A stretch of DNA of 64,000 nucleotides from an uncultured Jannaschia sp. (GTDB lineage Bacteria > Pseudomonadota > Alphaproteobacteria > Rhodobacterales > Rhodobacteraceae), in NCBI RefSeq assembly GCF_947494025.1, contig NZ_CANLTQ010000001.1, positions 310,001 through 374,000 on the forward strand, in the 5' to 3' direction. Below the pieces are notes generated by a model, which was not told the origin of the DNA, ran no database searches, and saw only the letters and a program-made list of their open reading frames with translations. Of the stretch, positions 31,349 to 40,812 are shown in pieces. Position numbers and translations under genes: made by a program. Every line of letters begins with the position of its first letter. The first letter of the stretch is position 1.

Positions 31349-34300
31349 TCAAGCGACGAGCGTCTCGGCCTTCCGCAGATCGACGCTGACCAGCTGGCTC
31401 ACCCCGGGCTCGACCATGGTGACGCCGAACAGGCGGTCCATCCGCGCCATCGTCACCGCATGGTGCGTGATGATGAGGAAGCGCGTGGAGGTGCGGCGCG
31501 TCATCTCGTCGAGCATGTCGCAGAACCGCGTCACGTTGGCGTCGTCGAGCGGGGCATCGACCTCGTCCAGCACGCAGATCGGCGCGGGGTTGGCGAGGAA
31601 GACAGCGAAGATCAGCGCGAGTGCCGTCAGCGTCTGTTCGCCCCCCGACAGCAAACTCAGCGTGGAGAGCTTCTTGCCGGGCGGCTGGCAAAGGATCTCG
31701 AGCCCGGCCTCGAGCGGATCGTCGCTCTCCACCAGTTCCAGCCGCGCCTCGCCCCCTTGGAACAGATGCCGGAAGAGCGTGGCGAAGTTGTCGTTCACCG
31801 TCCCGAACGCGTCGAGCAGACGCTGCCGCCCCTCCCGGTTCAGCGCGGCGATCCCGGCGCGGAGCTGGCCCACGGCCTGGTCCAGGTCCGTCCGCTCCGT
31901 CGAAAGGTGATCGTGCTCCTCGCGCACTTCGCGGGCATCCTCCTCCGCGCGCAGGTTCACCGCGCCGAGTCCGTCGCGCTGCCGCCGAAGCGCGGCAACC
32001 CTGCCCTCGACCGTCTCGACCGAGGGCATGGCCTCCGGATCGGTGCCGAGGGCGGCGAGAAGCTCCGCCGGCGTGCAGTCGAGCGCCTCGGCGATCTGCG
32101 TCTCGGCCAGGGCGCGCGTTTCCTCCGTCGCATCCCGCCGCGTTTCCGCCCGCGCCCGCGCCTCCCGTGCCTGGCCCGCCGCGCGTTCGGCCTCCCGCGC
32201 CGCCCCCTTGGCGGCCCGCGCCCGCGCCTCGCCGTCCGACAGGACGTCCCGCGCCGAGGCCCGCCGCGCATCCGCCCGCTCGATCTCATGCCCGAGTTCG
32301 TCGCACTCGTTCCGCAGCGTGTCCGGAACGGCACGCGCCGCCGCGAGTTCTCCCTCGGCCTTTCCGCGGCGCGCATGGAGGTCGCCCAGCCGCGTACGGG
32401 CGGAACCGAGCCGGGCACGCCATTTCCGCAGATCCCCGTCGATCGTGTGACGCCGCGCGGCCCGCGCCGCCGCGTCGCGCTTCAGCGTCTCGGCCTCGGC
32501 CCGGCGGCCCATCATCGCCATCCGCGCGCCCTCGACGCTGGTGCGCAACGTCTCCAGGGTCGCGCGCGTCCTGTCGAGCGGAGGCAGCTCTGCCCGGGCC
32601 GCCCGCGCCGCCCGCAATGCGTCCTGCGCGCCCTGCGCCTCGTCGTCGAACCGGGACAGAGCGATCCGCGCCGTCTCCAGCCGCGTTTCCGCCGTCCCGC
32701 GCGCGGTCTCCGCACGGGTCAGCGCGCGCCCCGCCTCGGTCAGGGCGCGATCCGCGTCGCGGCGGGCGTCACGCGCCGCGGCTTCGACCGCCCGGCACTT
32801 CGACAGCTTGCGTGCCCGCTCCTCGTGCGCGTCCCGCGCGGCCCCAGCCCGCACTTCCGCTTCGGTGAGATCTGTTCGCAGCCGCGCGAGCCGGTTGGCC
32901 TGCTGCAGGCGCAGCGCGGCCGCCGACGGGGTGGCGCCGGAAGGGGCGCGATACCCGTCCCATCGCCAAAGGTCGCCCGCGGTGGAAACCAGTGCCTGCC
33001 CCGGCCGCAGATGTGGTTCCAGGCGGGCGGCCGCTCCGGGCTCCGCGAGCCCGATCTGCGACAGCGCCCGGGTCAGCGCGGCGGGCACCGTCACGTGTCC
33101 GGCCAGCGGCGCGGCCCCCTCCGGCAGGGAGGGCGGCGGCTCGAAGGGCGGCAGCGTCGTCCAGCCCGCCCCGTCCCCCGCCGCCCCGCCGATCTCGGGG
33201 GATCGCAACGCCTCGCCGAGCGCCGCGCCGAGCGCCGCCTCGAACCCGGTCTCGACTTCGAGCCGGTCTAGGATCGCATCCCGCGCGTCGTCGTTCCGGG
33301 CGCGGAGCTTTTCCAGCGCGGCGACCTCCGCCCCGAGCGTGCGCGCCGCGCCTTCGGCCCCGGCACGCTCGGACCGTGCGCGGCCCTCGACATCCTGCGC
33401 CGCCTCGCGGGCCGCGTCCGCTTCACTCAGCGTGGCCTCCGCCGCCCTGGCGCCGTCCTGCAGCGCGGCCTGCCTTTCCGTGGCGTCACGCGCGGCATCC
33501 GCCGCCGCGTCGAGCGCCGCTTCGGCCGCCTCGACCGCCGTGCGCGAACGCGCCGTTTCCGTCTCGATCCGGGCCGCGCGGGCCTCGGCCTCCGCGGCTG
33601 CACGCGTGACCGTTTGATGCCGGGCCGACAGTCCCGCCAGCTCCTCGGTCAGACCCGCAAGCTCCGCCTCCCGGTCGCGCAGCACCGTCGCCGCCTCCGC
33701 CGCCGCCGTTTCCGCCCCGGCCAGTGCGTCGCCCTCCCCTTCGCCGGCGGCGCCCAGCTCCGCGGCCTCCGCCTCGAGCCGCGCGATGGTCTCGCCCGCG
33801 TCACGGTTCAGCGTGCCTTCGCGGTCGATATCCGCGTCGAGCTGCTCGATCCGCGCGCTCAGCCGGGCGATCTCCGCCGCGGCCTGCCGCTCCCGCTCGA
33901 GCAGCGTGTCGCGCGCGATCTCCAGACGCTGTCGAACCGCGACGGCGATCGTCTCCTCCTCGCGCAGGGCCGGAAGATCCCCTTCAGCCCGGGCCTGCGT
34001 CGCGTCCGCCGCGCGGGCCTGCCGCTCCGCCGCCGCAGCCTCACCCAGCCGCGCGCGCAACGCGTCCTCCGCCTTGCTCCGCGCGTCCTGCGCCGACCGC
34101 CAGCGCAAATAGAGCAGCGTCCCTTCCGCCTGCCGCAGGGCCGCGCCGATCTCGCGGTAGCGCGCGGCCTGCCGGGCCTGCCGCGACAGCGTGGCGAGCC
34201 GGGCCGCAAGCTGCTCCAGCAGGTCGTCGATCCGGGCGAGGTTCGTCTCCGTCGCGTTCAGCTTCAGCTCGGCCTCATGCCGCCGCTGATACAGCCCCGA

Positions 34301-34810
34301 GATCCCCGCCGCCTCCTCCAGCACGCGCCGACGGCGCTGCGGCCGCGCGTTGATGAGCTCGCTGATCTGCCCTTGCCGGACGAGCGACGGGGAATGCGCC
34401 CCGGTCGAGGCGTCGGCGAACAGCATCTGCACGTCGCGGGCCCGTACGTCGCGGCCGTTCACCTTGTAGGCGGAGCCGACGTCACGCGTGATCCGCCGGA
34501 CCACGTCGAGCGTCTCGGCGGCGTTGAACGCGGCGGGCGCCGTCCGCTCGGAATTGTCGAGCGCGAGCGCCACCTCCGCGAAGTTCCGCGCCGGGCGGGA
34601 TCGCGCGCCCGCGAAGATCACGTCCTCCATCCCGCCGCCGCGCATCGCCGTGGGACGGTTCTCCCCCATCACCCATCGCAGCGCCTCGAGCAGGTTCGAC
34701 TTGCCGCAGCCGTTCGGGCCGACCACGCCCGACAACCCGTCCGCGATCACGAGATCGGTCGGGTCCACGAAGGACTTGAAGCCATTGAGGCGCAGACGCG
34801 TGAACCGCAT
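31349..34810 (-). CDS. smc: chromosome segregation protein SMC
   Basis: Condensin ATPase that organises and segregates the chromosome, normally with ScpA and ScpB (not in this window). 1153 aa. Walker A GPNGCGKSN (31-39), a very long Ala/Arg/Glu-rich coiled coil, a hinge around ~510-640, the second coil, then the ABC signature LSGGEQ (~1052) and Walker B with D-loop (ICVLDEVDAPLDDANV). The ATG at 34810 gives the standard start MRFTRLRLNGFKSF. It is divergent from the riboswitch-controlled cobalt operon. Confidence 0.97.
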   Translation of the reverse strand: MRFTRLRLNGFKSFVDPTDLVIADGLSGVVGPNGCGKSNLLEALRWVMGENRPTAMRGGGMEDVIFAGARSRPARNFAEVALALDNSERTAPAAFNAAETLDVVRRITRDVGSAYKVNGRDVRARDVQMLFADASTGAHSPSLVRQGQISELINARPQRRRRVLEEAAGISGLYQRRHEAELKLNATETNLARIDDLLEQLAARLATLSRQARQAARYREIGAALRQAEGTLLYLRWRSAQDARSKAEDALRARLGEAAAAERQARAADATQARAEGDLPALREEETIAVAVRQRLEIARDTLLERERQAAAEIARLSARIEQLDADIDREGTLNRDAGETIARLEAEAAELGAAGEGEGDALAGAETAAAEAATVLRDREAELAGLTEELAGLSARHQTVTRAAAEAEARAARIETETARSRTAVEAAEAALDAAADAARDATERQAALQDGARAAEATLSEADAAREAAQDVEGRARSERAGAEGAARTLGAEVAALEKLRARNDDARDAILDRLEVETGFEAALGAALGEALRSPEIGGAAGDGAGWTTLPPFEPPPSLPEGAAPLAGHVTVPAALTRALSQIGLAEPGAAARLEPHLRPGQALVSTAGDLWRWDGYRAPSGATPSAAALRLQQANRLARLRTDLTEAEVRAGAARDAHEERARKLSKCRAVEAAARDARRDADRALTEAGRALTRAETARGTAETRLETARIALSRFDDEAQGAQDALRAARAARAELPPLDRTRATLETLRTSVEGARMAMMGRRAEAETLKRDAAARAARRHTIDGDLRKWRARLGSARTRLGDLHARRGKAEGELAAARAVPDTLRNECDELGHEIERADARRASARDVLSDGEARARAAKGAAREAERAAGQAREARARAETRRDATEETRALAETQIAEALDCTPAELLAALGTDPEAMPSVETVEGRVAALRRQRDGLGAVNLRAEEDAREVREEHDHLSTERTDLDQAVGQLRAGIAALNREGRQRLLDAFGTVNDNFATLFRHLFQGGEARLELVESDDPLEAGLEILCQPPGKKLSTLSLLSGGEQTLTALALIFAVFLANPAPICVLDEVDAPLDDANVTRFCDMLDEMTRRTSTRFLIITHHAVTMARMDRLFGVTMVEPGVSQLVSVDLRKAETLVA

Positions 34811-34992
34811 GGCCCGTGATCCCGCAACCCGGCCCCCGGCGTCAAGCCACACGGCCGATATGGCCCCGTTCGCACAATGCGCCACAAGATATCGGGACGG
34901 GACTCGCGTCGAAAGCCCCGCGCGTCGCCGCTGTGCCCCGCCGGGTCGTTAACGTGCTTGACCCCGGCGCGCGGCACGGCGCATCACGGACG

Positions 34993-35190
34993 GGCAAGGT
35001 TCCCCCGGCCCAAGGCCATCGGGGGATGAAATGGGAATGCGGTGAGGGGGACCCAATCAGGGACCCGAAGCCGCAGCCGCCCCCGCGACTGTAAGCGGTG
35101 AGCGCGGCGTCACGATGCCACTGGGATGCCTGCGCGTCCCGGGAAGGCGGCGCCAAGCTTCGACCCGCGAGCCAGGAGACCAGCCCTGCC
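34993..35190 (+). promoter_or_regulatory. cobalamin (adenosylcobalamin) riboswitch
   Basis: The region carries the cobalamin riboswitch core in order: outer P1 arms GGCAAGG/CCCTGCC, GGGAATGCGGTGAGGG, CCCGCGACTGTAAGCGG, the GCCACTG element (35117-35123) and the B12 box AGCCAGGAGACCAGCCCTG (35170-35188). It lies 50 bases upstream of the CbiM-like transporter gene, so B12 should repress the transporter-cobW-cobN-cobO group. Confidence 0.93.
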
Positions 35191-35204
35191 GCAACGCAAC
35201 ACGG

Positions 35205-35224
35205 GCCCGTCGGGTGTGACGGGC
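35205..35224 (+). promoter_or_regulatory. candidate expression-platform hairpin of the B12 riboswitch
   Basis: Stem GCCCGTC-GGGTGT-GACGGGC ends five bases before the ribosome binding site GGAG (35230-35233) of the transporter gene. Without a T-run it suits translational control by occlusion better than termination. Confidence 0.45.
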
Positions 35225-35241
35225 AGATCGGAGAAACGAAG

Positions 35242-35919
35242 ATGCATATTGAACCCGGAATCGTCCACGGCGCCAAGATGGCGCTGGCGTCCGCGACCGC
35301 GGCCGGCGCGGCCGGTTATTCGGCGAAGCTCGTCTGGGCGGACCTCAAGGCGCATGGCGCCGCCCCCCTCGCGCTTCGCAGCGCGATCGCCACGGTCGGA
35401 ACCCTCGTCTTCTTCGAGGTGCTGCCGCATTTCGCTGCCGGCGTCTCGGAAGTGCACTTCATCCTCGGCACGACGCTGCTTCTGCTTCTCGGGACCGCGC
35501 CGGCGGCGATCGGCCTCATGGCGGGCCTCCTGATCCAGGGGCTGCTCTTCGCACCGACCGACCTGCCGATGTATCTGGTCAACGTGACGACCCTGCTCGT
35601 TCCGCTCCTCGCGATCGCCGCGCTGGCGCGGAAGGTCGTTCCCGCGGGAACCGCCTATGTCGACCTCACCTACAAGCAGGCGCTGAAGCTCTCGACCGCT
35701 TATCAGGGCGGCGTCGTCGCCTGGGTCGCGTTCTGGGTCCTCTACGGCCAGGGCGCCGGGGCCGAGACGCTCGCCTCGCTCCTCGCCTTCGGCACGGCCT
35801 ACATGGTGGTCGTCGTGATCGAGCCAGTCGCGGACCTCGCCGTGCTGGCGCTCGCCAAGCGCTGCCGCGGCGGCCTGCAGGGCCCGCTGGTCCAGCCGCG
35901 CGTGTTCCACGCCGCCTGA
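35242..35919 (+). CDS. CbiM-like cobalt transport permease
   Basis: 225 aa, mostly hydrophobic, with about six TM helices. It starts MHIEPGIVHGAKM; the His at position 2 is the N-terminal metal ligand typical of CbiM/NikM substrate-specific components, whose family norm is MHIxxG. The core LGTTLLLLLGTAPAAIGLMAG resembles PF01891. No CbiN, CbiQ or CbiO is encoded nearby, so it is either a solo transporter or uses a remote energy module. Control by the upstream B12 riboswitch supports cobalt or corrinoid uptake. Ribosome binding site GGAGAAACGAAG. Confidence 0.82.
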   Translation: MHIEPGIVHGAKMALASATAAGAAGYSAKLVWADLKAHGAAPLALRSAIATVGTLVFFEVLPHFAAGVSEVHFILGTTLLLLLGTAPAAIGLMAGLLIQGLLFAPTDLPMYLVNVTTLLVPLLAIAALARKVVPAGTAYVDLTYKQALKLSTAYQGGVVAWVAFWVLYGQGAGAETLASLLAFGTAYMVVVVIEPVADLAVLALAKRCRGGLQGPLVQPRVFHAA

Positions 35920-35994
35920 CCGCCCGACCCTAACGACATCGCGCGGCCTCCCTCCGGCGGAGGCCGCGTTCCCGCGTCCGCCAGGAGCCGATCC

Positions 35995-37095
35995 ATGCCC
36001 AAGATTCCCGCCACCATCGTCACCGGCTTCCTCGGCGCCGGAAAGACGACGCTGATCCGCCACCTGCTGCAGAATGCCGACGGCCGCCGGATCGCGCTCA
36101 TCATCAACGAGTTCGGCGATCTGGGCGTGGACGGCGACATCCTCAAGGGCTGCGGGATCGAGGGCTGTGCGGAGGACGACGTGGTGGAGCTGTCGAACGG
36201 CTGCATCTGCTGCACCGTGGCCGACGACTTCATCCCGACCATGGAGGCGCTGCTCGCCCGCGAAACGCCGCCCGACCATATCGTGATCGAGACCTCCGGC
36301 CTCGCCCTGCCGCAGCCGCTCGTCCGCGCCTTCAACTGGCCGGGCCTGAAGACCCGCGTCACCGTGGACGGCGTCGTCACCGTGCTCGACGGGCCGGCGG
36401 TGGCGGCCGGCACCTTCGCCGCCGACGTCGCCCGCGTCGATGCGCAGCGCGCCGCCGATGACGGGCTCGACCACGAGACGCCCCTTTCGGAGCTCTACGC
36501 CGATCAGGTCGCCTGCGCCGACATGATCGTGGTGGGCAAGGCCGACCTCCTTGGCGCGGAGACCGAGGCGCTCGCCGCCCGCATCCGGTCCGAGGCGCGC
36601 CCCGGCGTGCAGGTCGTCCCCGCCACGATGGGCGCGCTGCCGGTCGAAGTGGTGCTGGGCCGGGGCCAGGGCGCCGAGGACGACCTCGCCGCGCGCCACG
36701 AGCTGCATCACCATCACGGCCACGACGATGATGACGATGACGATGACGATGACGACGATCACCACGATCACGCGCACGAGCACGGCCACGACGCCTTTGA
36801 GAGCTTCACCGTCGAGGCGCCCGAAATCGACGACCCCGCCGCCTTCGCCGCGCGCGTCTCCGCGATCATCCGCGATCACGGCATCCTGCGCCTGAAGGGC
36901 TTCGCCTCCGTCGCCGGCCGGCCGATGCGCCTGACGATCCAGGCCGTCGGGCCACGGGTGGACCATTACTTCGACCGCCCGCTCGGGCAGGATGCGCGCG
37001 GGGCGCGGCTCGTGGTGATCGGACAGGCCGGGCTCGACCGCGCGGCGATCTCGCGGGCGCTGCAGCGGACGGCCGACGCACCGACCTACGCCTGA
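35995..37095 (+). CDS. cobW: CobW GTP-binding metallochaperone
   Basis: COG0523 GTPase that supplies Co2+ to the CobNST cobaltochelatase. 366 aa. P-loop GFLGAGKTT (~9-17), the metal-binding CICC motif (~70-73) and GTPase motifs (NEFGDLG, ETSGLALPQ, VVGKADLL) are intact. A striking His/Asp-rich insertion (~238-267: four His, then about twelve consecutive Asp, then alternating His/Asp) precedes the CobW C-terminal domain. cobN follows after 6 bases, so the genes are cotranscribed and under the riboswitch. Confidence 0.96.
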   Translation: MPKIPATIVTGFLGAGKTTLIRHLLQNADGRRIALIINEFGDLGVDGDILKGCGIEGCAEDDVVELSNGCICCTVADDFIPTMEALLARETPPDHIVIETSGLALPQPLVRAFNWPGLKTRVTVDGVVTVLDGPAVAAGTFAADVARVDAQRAADDGLDHETPLSELYADQVACADMIVVGKADLLGAETEALAARIRSEARPGVQVVPATMGALPVEVVLGRGQGAEDDLAARHELHHHHGHDDDDDDDDDDDDHHDHAHEHGHDAFESFTVEAPEIDDPAAFAARVSAIIRDHGILRLKGFASVAGRPMRLTIQAVGPRVDHYFDRPLGQDARGARLVVIGQAGLDRAAISRALQRTADAPTYA

Positions 37096-37101
37096 CGCGC
37101 G

Positions 37102-40100
37102 ATGCACCTTCTCGCCGCGCAGCCGGGCACGATCGACGAGGGCGAGCCCGTCGATCCGGGCCAGACCCCGGCCGCGCTCGTCGTCGTCTCCGCCGCCGAT
37201 ACGGAGCTCGCCGCATTGTCGGAGGCGCGCGCCGCGATGGCGGACGCACCGGAGACGCGGCTGATCAGCCTTCTGCACCTGCGCCACCCGATGTCGGTGG
37301 ACCTGCATCTCGACCAATGCGCGACCCGCTCGAAGCTCGTCGTCGCGCGCATCCTCGGCGGACGCGGCTACTGGACCTACGGGCTCGAGCAATACGCAGC
37401 CCGGCTGCACGAGGCGGGCGTGCCCTTCGCGGCCCTGCCCGGCGACGACAAGCCGGACGCGGAGCTGCGCGAGCTCTCGACGGTTTCCGGCGAGGATTAC
37501 GACGCGCTCTGGTCCTGCCTCGTCGAGGGCGGGCCGCAGAACGCGACGACCTTTCTCGCCCATGCCCGCGCGATGATCCGCGACACCCCGCGCCCCGCGC
37601 CGGCCCGCCCGCTCCTGCGCGCGGGACTCTACTGGCCCGGGATGGCCGAGGCCGACCTTGCCGCGATCCGCGCGAACTGGCGGGACGCCGCGCCGGTGGT
37701 CCCCCTCGTCTTCTACCGCGCGCTCCTGCAGGGGGCGGGGCTCAATCCGGTGAACCGGATGGTGAAGGCCCTGCTCCGGGCCGGGCTGAACCCCATGCCG
37801 GTCTTCGTCGCCTCCCTGAAGGAGGCGGTGAGCCGTGCCACGCTCGAGGCGCTCCTGTCCGAGGCGCCCCCGGACGCGATCGTGAACCTGACGAGTTTCG
37901 CGGTGGGCGACGCGGAGGCGAACCCGCTCGCCGCCGATTTCGCGAACGGCGCGCCGGTCTTTCAGGCCGTCCTGTCGGGCGGGACGGAGCAGACGTGGGA
38001 GGCGGGCACGACCGGCCTGTCGGCGCGCGACATCGCGATGAACGTGGCCCTGCCCGAGCTCGACGGGCGGATCCTGACCCGCGCGATCGGTTTCAAGGGC
38101 GAGGCGTTCTTCGACGCGGCGACGGAGTGCCCGATCGCCACCTGGAAGGCGCAGGGCGACCGGATCGCCTTCGTGGTCGACCTTGTCGCGGGATGGTGCC
38201 GACTGCGCCGGATGCAGGCGGGCGAGCGCCGCGTCGCGCTCGTTCTGGCGAACTATCCGAACCGCGACGGCCGGCTGGCCAACGGGGTCGGCCTCGACAC
38301 GCCCGCCGCCACGGTACACTCGCTGGCCCTCCTGCGCGACGCGGGCTACGACACCGCGCCGCCCCCGGACAGTGCCGCGCTGATGGCGCAGATCCTCGCC
38401 GGTCCGACGAACTGGCTCACCGACCGGGCCGCGCGCGAAGGCGGGGAGCGCCTGAGCCTCGCGGAATACCGCGCCTTCCACGCGACGCTCCCGCTTTCCG
38501 CCCGGCAGCGCGTGGAAGACCGATGGGGCGCGCCCGAGGACGACCCCTTCTTCATCGCGGGGATACCTGAACCCGACGCCACACCGGGCGGACACTTCGC
38601 GTTGTCCATCCACCGCTTCGGCAAGGCCGTCGTCGCGCTTCAGCCCGCGCGCGGCTACAACGTCGATCCGACCGCCAGCTACCACAGCCCCGACCTTGTC
38701 CCGCCGCACAACTACCTGGCCTTCTACGCATGGCTCCGGCGCGAGGCGGACGCGATCGTGCACATGGGCAAGCACGGCAACCTCGAATGGCTGCCGGGCC
38801 GGGCGGTGGCGCTCGGCGAGGACGACTGGCCGGAAATCGCGCTCGGGCCGATGCCGCATGTCTATCCCTTCATCGTCAACGACCCCGGCGAGGGCACGCA
38901 GGCCAAGCGCCGGACGCAGGCGGTGATCGTCGATCACCTGACCCCGCCGCTCACGCGCGCGGAAAGCTACGGGCCGATGCGCGACCTGGAAGCCCTGGTG
39001 GACGAGTATTACGAGGCCGCGGGCGTCGACCCGCGTCGGATCGACCATCTGCGGCGGGAAATCCTGAGCCTCGCCCGCGTGACCGGGCTCGACGTCGATG
39101 CGGGAATGGAGGGGGCGGACGACCTCGCCCGTCTCGACGCCTATCTGTGCGAGCTGAAGGAAGCGCAGATCCGCGACGGGCTCCACGTCTTCGGGCAATC
39201 GCCCGAGGGCCGTCTGCAGGACGATCTGCTACAGGCGCTGGTCCGCCTGCCGCGGGGCGAGTCCGAAAGTTTGCCCCGCGCCATCGCCGCGGATCTCGGC
39301 CTCGGTTTCGACCCCCTCGATTGCGACATGGCCACGCCCTGGGACGGGCCGCGACCGGACGCGCTCGCGGCTGAGGGCGTCTGGCGCAGCGCCGGCGACG
39401 CCGTGGAACGGATCGAGGGCCTCTCCGCGCGGCTGCTCCGGGGCGAGGCCCCGCCCCCCGGTCCCCGCACGCGGGCCGTGCTCGAGGATGCGGGACGCCT
39501 GCGCGAGACGATCCGCGCCTGCGGTCCGGCGGAAGGCGCGGGGCTCCTTACCGCCCTCGCGGGGCGCTTCGTCGCCCCGGCGCCGTCCGGCGCCCCGACC
39601 CGCGGGCGGCCCGACGTACTGCCGACGGGGCGGAACTTCTATTCCGTGGACAGCCGCGCGGTGCCGACCCCCACCGCCTGGACGCTCGGCTGGAAGTCCG
39701 CGTCCCTTCTCGTGGAGCGGCACCTGCAGGACCATGGCGACTGGCCCCGGGCGATGCTGGTGACGGCCTGGGGCACGGCCAACATGCGTACCGGCGGCGA
39801 CGACATCGCACAGGCGTTGGCGCTGATGGGCGTGAAGCCGCGATGGGATGCCGCGAACCGGCGCGTGACCGGGTTCGAGATCATTCCCGCCACCGCGCTC
39901 GGACGTCCGCGGGTGGACGTGACGCTGCGCGTGTCAGGCTTCTTCCGCGATGCCTTTCCGCAGCAGATGGCGCTCGTCGACGCCGCCGCGCGCGCGGTGC
40001 AGGCGCTCGACGAGCCGGAGGCCGACAACCCCGCCGCCGCCCGCGCCCGTGCCGGCGAGGGACAGGCGCGGGTCTTCGGCTCGAAGCCCGGCGCCTACGG

Positions 40101-40776
40101 GGCGGGATTGCAGGCGATGATCGACGAACGGCTCTGGTCCGACACCGCCGATCTGGGCCGGGCCTATCTGGAATGGGGCGGCTACGCCTATGGCACAGGA
40201 GAGGGCACGGCGGACCAAGCCGGTCTGCGCGAGCGTCTGGGGCAGGTGGAGGCGATCGTCCAGAACCAGGACAACCGCGAGCACGACCTGCTCGATAGCG
40301 ACGATTACTACCAGTTCGAGGGCGGCGCCGCCGCGGCGGTCGAGATGCTGCAGGGGACGCGGCGGCCGGTCTATCACAACGACCATTCCCGTCCCGAGCG
40401 TCCGGTGATCCGCACGCTGGAGGACGAGATCGGCCGGGTCGTACGGTCCCGCGTGGTGAACCCGAAATGGATCGCGGGCGTGAAGCGGCACGGCTACAAG
40501 GGCGCTTTCGAGATTGCGGCGACCGTTGACTACCTCTTCGCCTTCGCGGCCACGACCGGCGCGGTGCGCGACCACCATTTCGACCTCGTCCACGCCGCCG
40601 TGCTGGAAGACGAGGCGACCCGGGATTTCATCGCGGAGGCCAACGCCCCCGCACTTGCCGATATCGCGGACCGGCTCCGCGAGGCCATCGATCGCGGGCT
40701 CTGGCGACCCCGGTCGAACTCCGCCCGCGCCCTGATCGACCGCGTCGCACGGGCCTCGCAGGCGGGACCGGCATGA
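37102..40776 (+). CDS. cobN: cobaltochelatase subunit CobN
   Basis: Large subunit of the aerobic ATP-dependent cobaltochelatase, inserting Co2+ into hydrogenobyrinic acid a,c-diamide; works with CobS/CobT-type AAA subunits not present here. 1224 aa, full length. Conserved blocks seen: GGRGYWTYGLEQY, the metal-chelatase core VHMGKHGNLEWLPGRAV (~553-570), FIVNDPGEGTQAKRRTQAVIVDHLTPP and DSDDYYQFEGGAAAAVE near the C-terminus. It follows cobW closely. Its TGA overlaps an ATG in a different frame (40773), a sign that a coupled downstream gene once started there. Confidence 0.97.
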   Translation: MHLLAAQPGTIDEGEPVDPGQTPAALVVVSAADTELAALSEARAAMADAPETRLISLLHLRHPMSVDLHLDQCATRSKLVVARILGGRGYWTYGLEQYAARLHEAGVPFAALPGDDKPDAELRELSTVSGEDYDALWSCLVEGGPQNATTFLAHARAMIRDTPRPAPARPLLRAGLYWPGMAEADLAAIRANWRDAAPVVPLVFYRALLQGAGLNPVNRMVKALLRAGLNPMPVFVASLKEAVSRATLEALLSEAPPDAIVNLTSFAVGDAEANPLAADFANGAPVFQAVLSGGTEQTWEAGTTGLSARDIAMNVALPELDGRILTRAIGFKGEAFFDAATECPIATWKAQGDRIAFVVDLVAGWCRLRRMQAGERRVALVLANYPNRDGRLANGVGLDTPAATVHSLALLRDAGYDTAPPPDSAALMAQILAGPTNWLTDRAAREGGERLSLAEYRAFHATLPLSARQRVEDRWGAPEDDPFFIAGIPEPDATPGGHFALSIHRFGKAVVALQPARGYNVDPTASYHSPDLVPPHNYLAFYAWLRREADAIVHMGKHGNLEWLPGRAVALGEDDWPEIALGPMPHVYPFIVNDPGEGTQAKRRTQAVIVDHLTPPLTRAESYGPMRDLEALVDEYYEAAGVDPRRIDHLRREILSLARVTGLDVDAGMEGADDLARLDAYLCELKEAQIRDGLHVFGQSPEGRLQDDLLQALVRLPRGESESLPRAIAADLGLGFDPLDCDMATPWDGPRPDALAAEGVWRSAGDAVERIEGLSARLLRGEAPPPGPRTRAVLEDAGRLRETIRACGPAEGAGLLTALAGRFVAPAPSGAPTRGRPDVLPTGRNFYSVDSRAVPTPTAWTLGWKSASLLVERHLQDHGDWPRAMLVTAWGTANMRTGGDDIAQALALMGVKPRWDAANRRVTGFEIIPATALGRPRVDVTLRVSGFFRDAFPQQMALVDAAARAVQALDEPEADNPAAARARAGEGQARVFGSKPGAYGAGLQAMIDERLWSDTADLGRAYLEWGGYAYGTGEGTADQAGLRERLGQVEAIVQNQDNREHDLLDSDDYYQFEGGAAAAVEMLQGTRRPVYHNDHSRPERPVIRTLEDEIGRVVRSRVVNPKWIAGVKRHGYKGAFEIAATVDYLFAFAATTGAVRDHHFDLVHAAVLEDEATRDFIAEANAPALADIADRLREAIDRGLWRPRSNSARALIDRVARASQAGPA

Positions 40777-40812
40777 CCGGACGACCGCCGGCGGCCGAGG
40801 TCGTCGTGGCGG

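Noticed and set aside
36727-36765. GATGAC repeats inside cobW as a CRISPR-like or satellite repeat
   Set aside because: They encode the in-frame Asp-rich insert of CobW and have no spacer structure.
35110-39198. 1362-codon open frame on the minus strand across the riboswitch, transporter, cobW and part of cobN
   Set aside because: Its translation is Arg/Gly/Asp-rich with no motif, it runs antisense to firmly identified genes and through the riboswitch. Such frames arise from high GC and codon bias.
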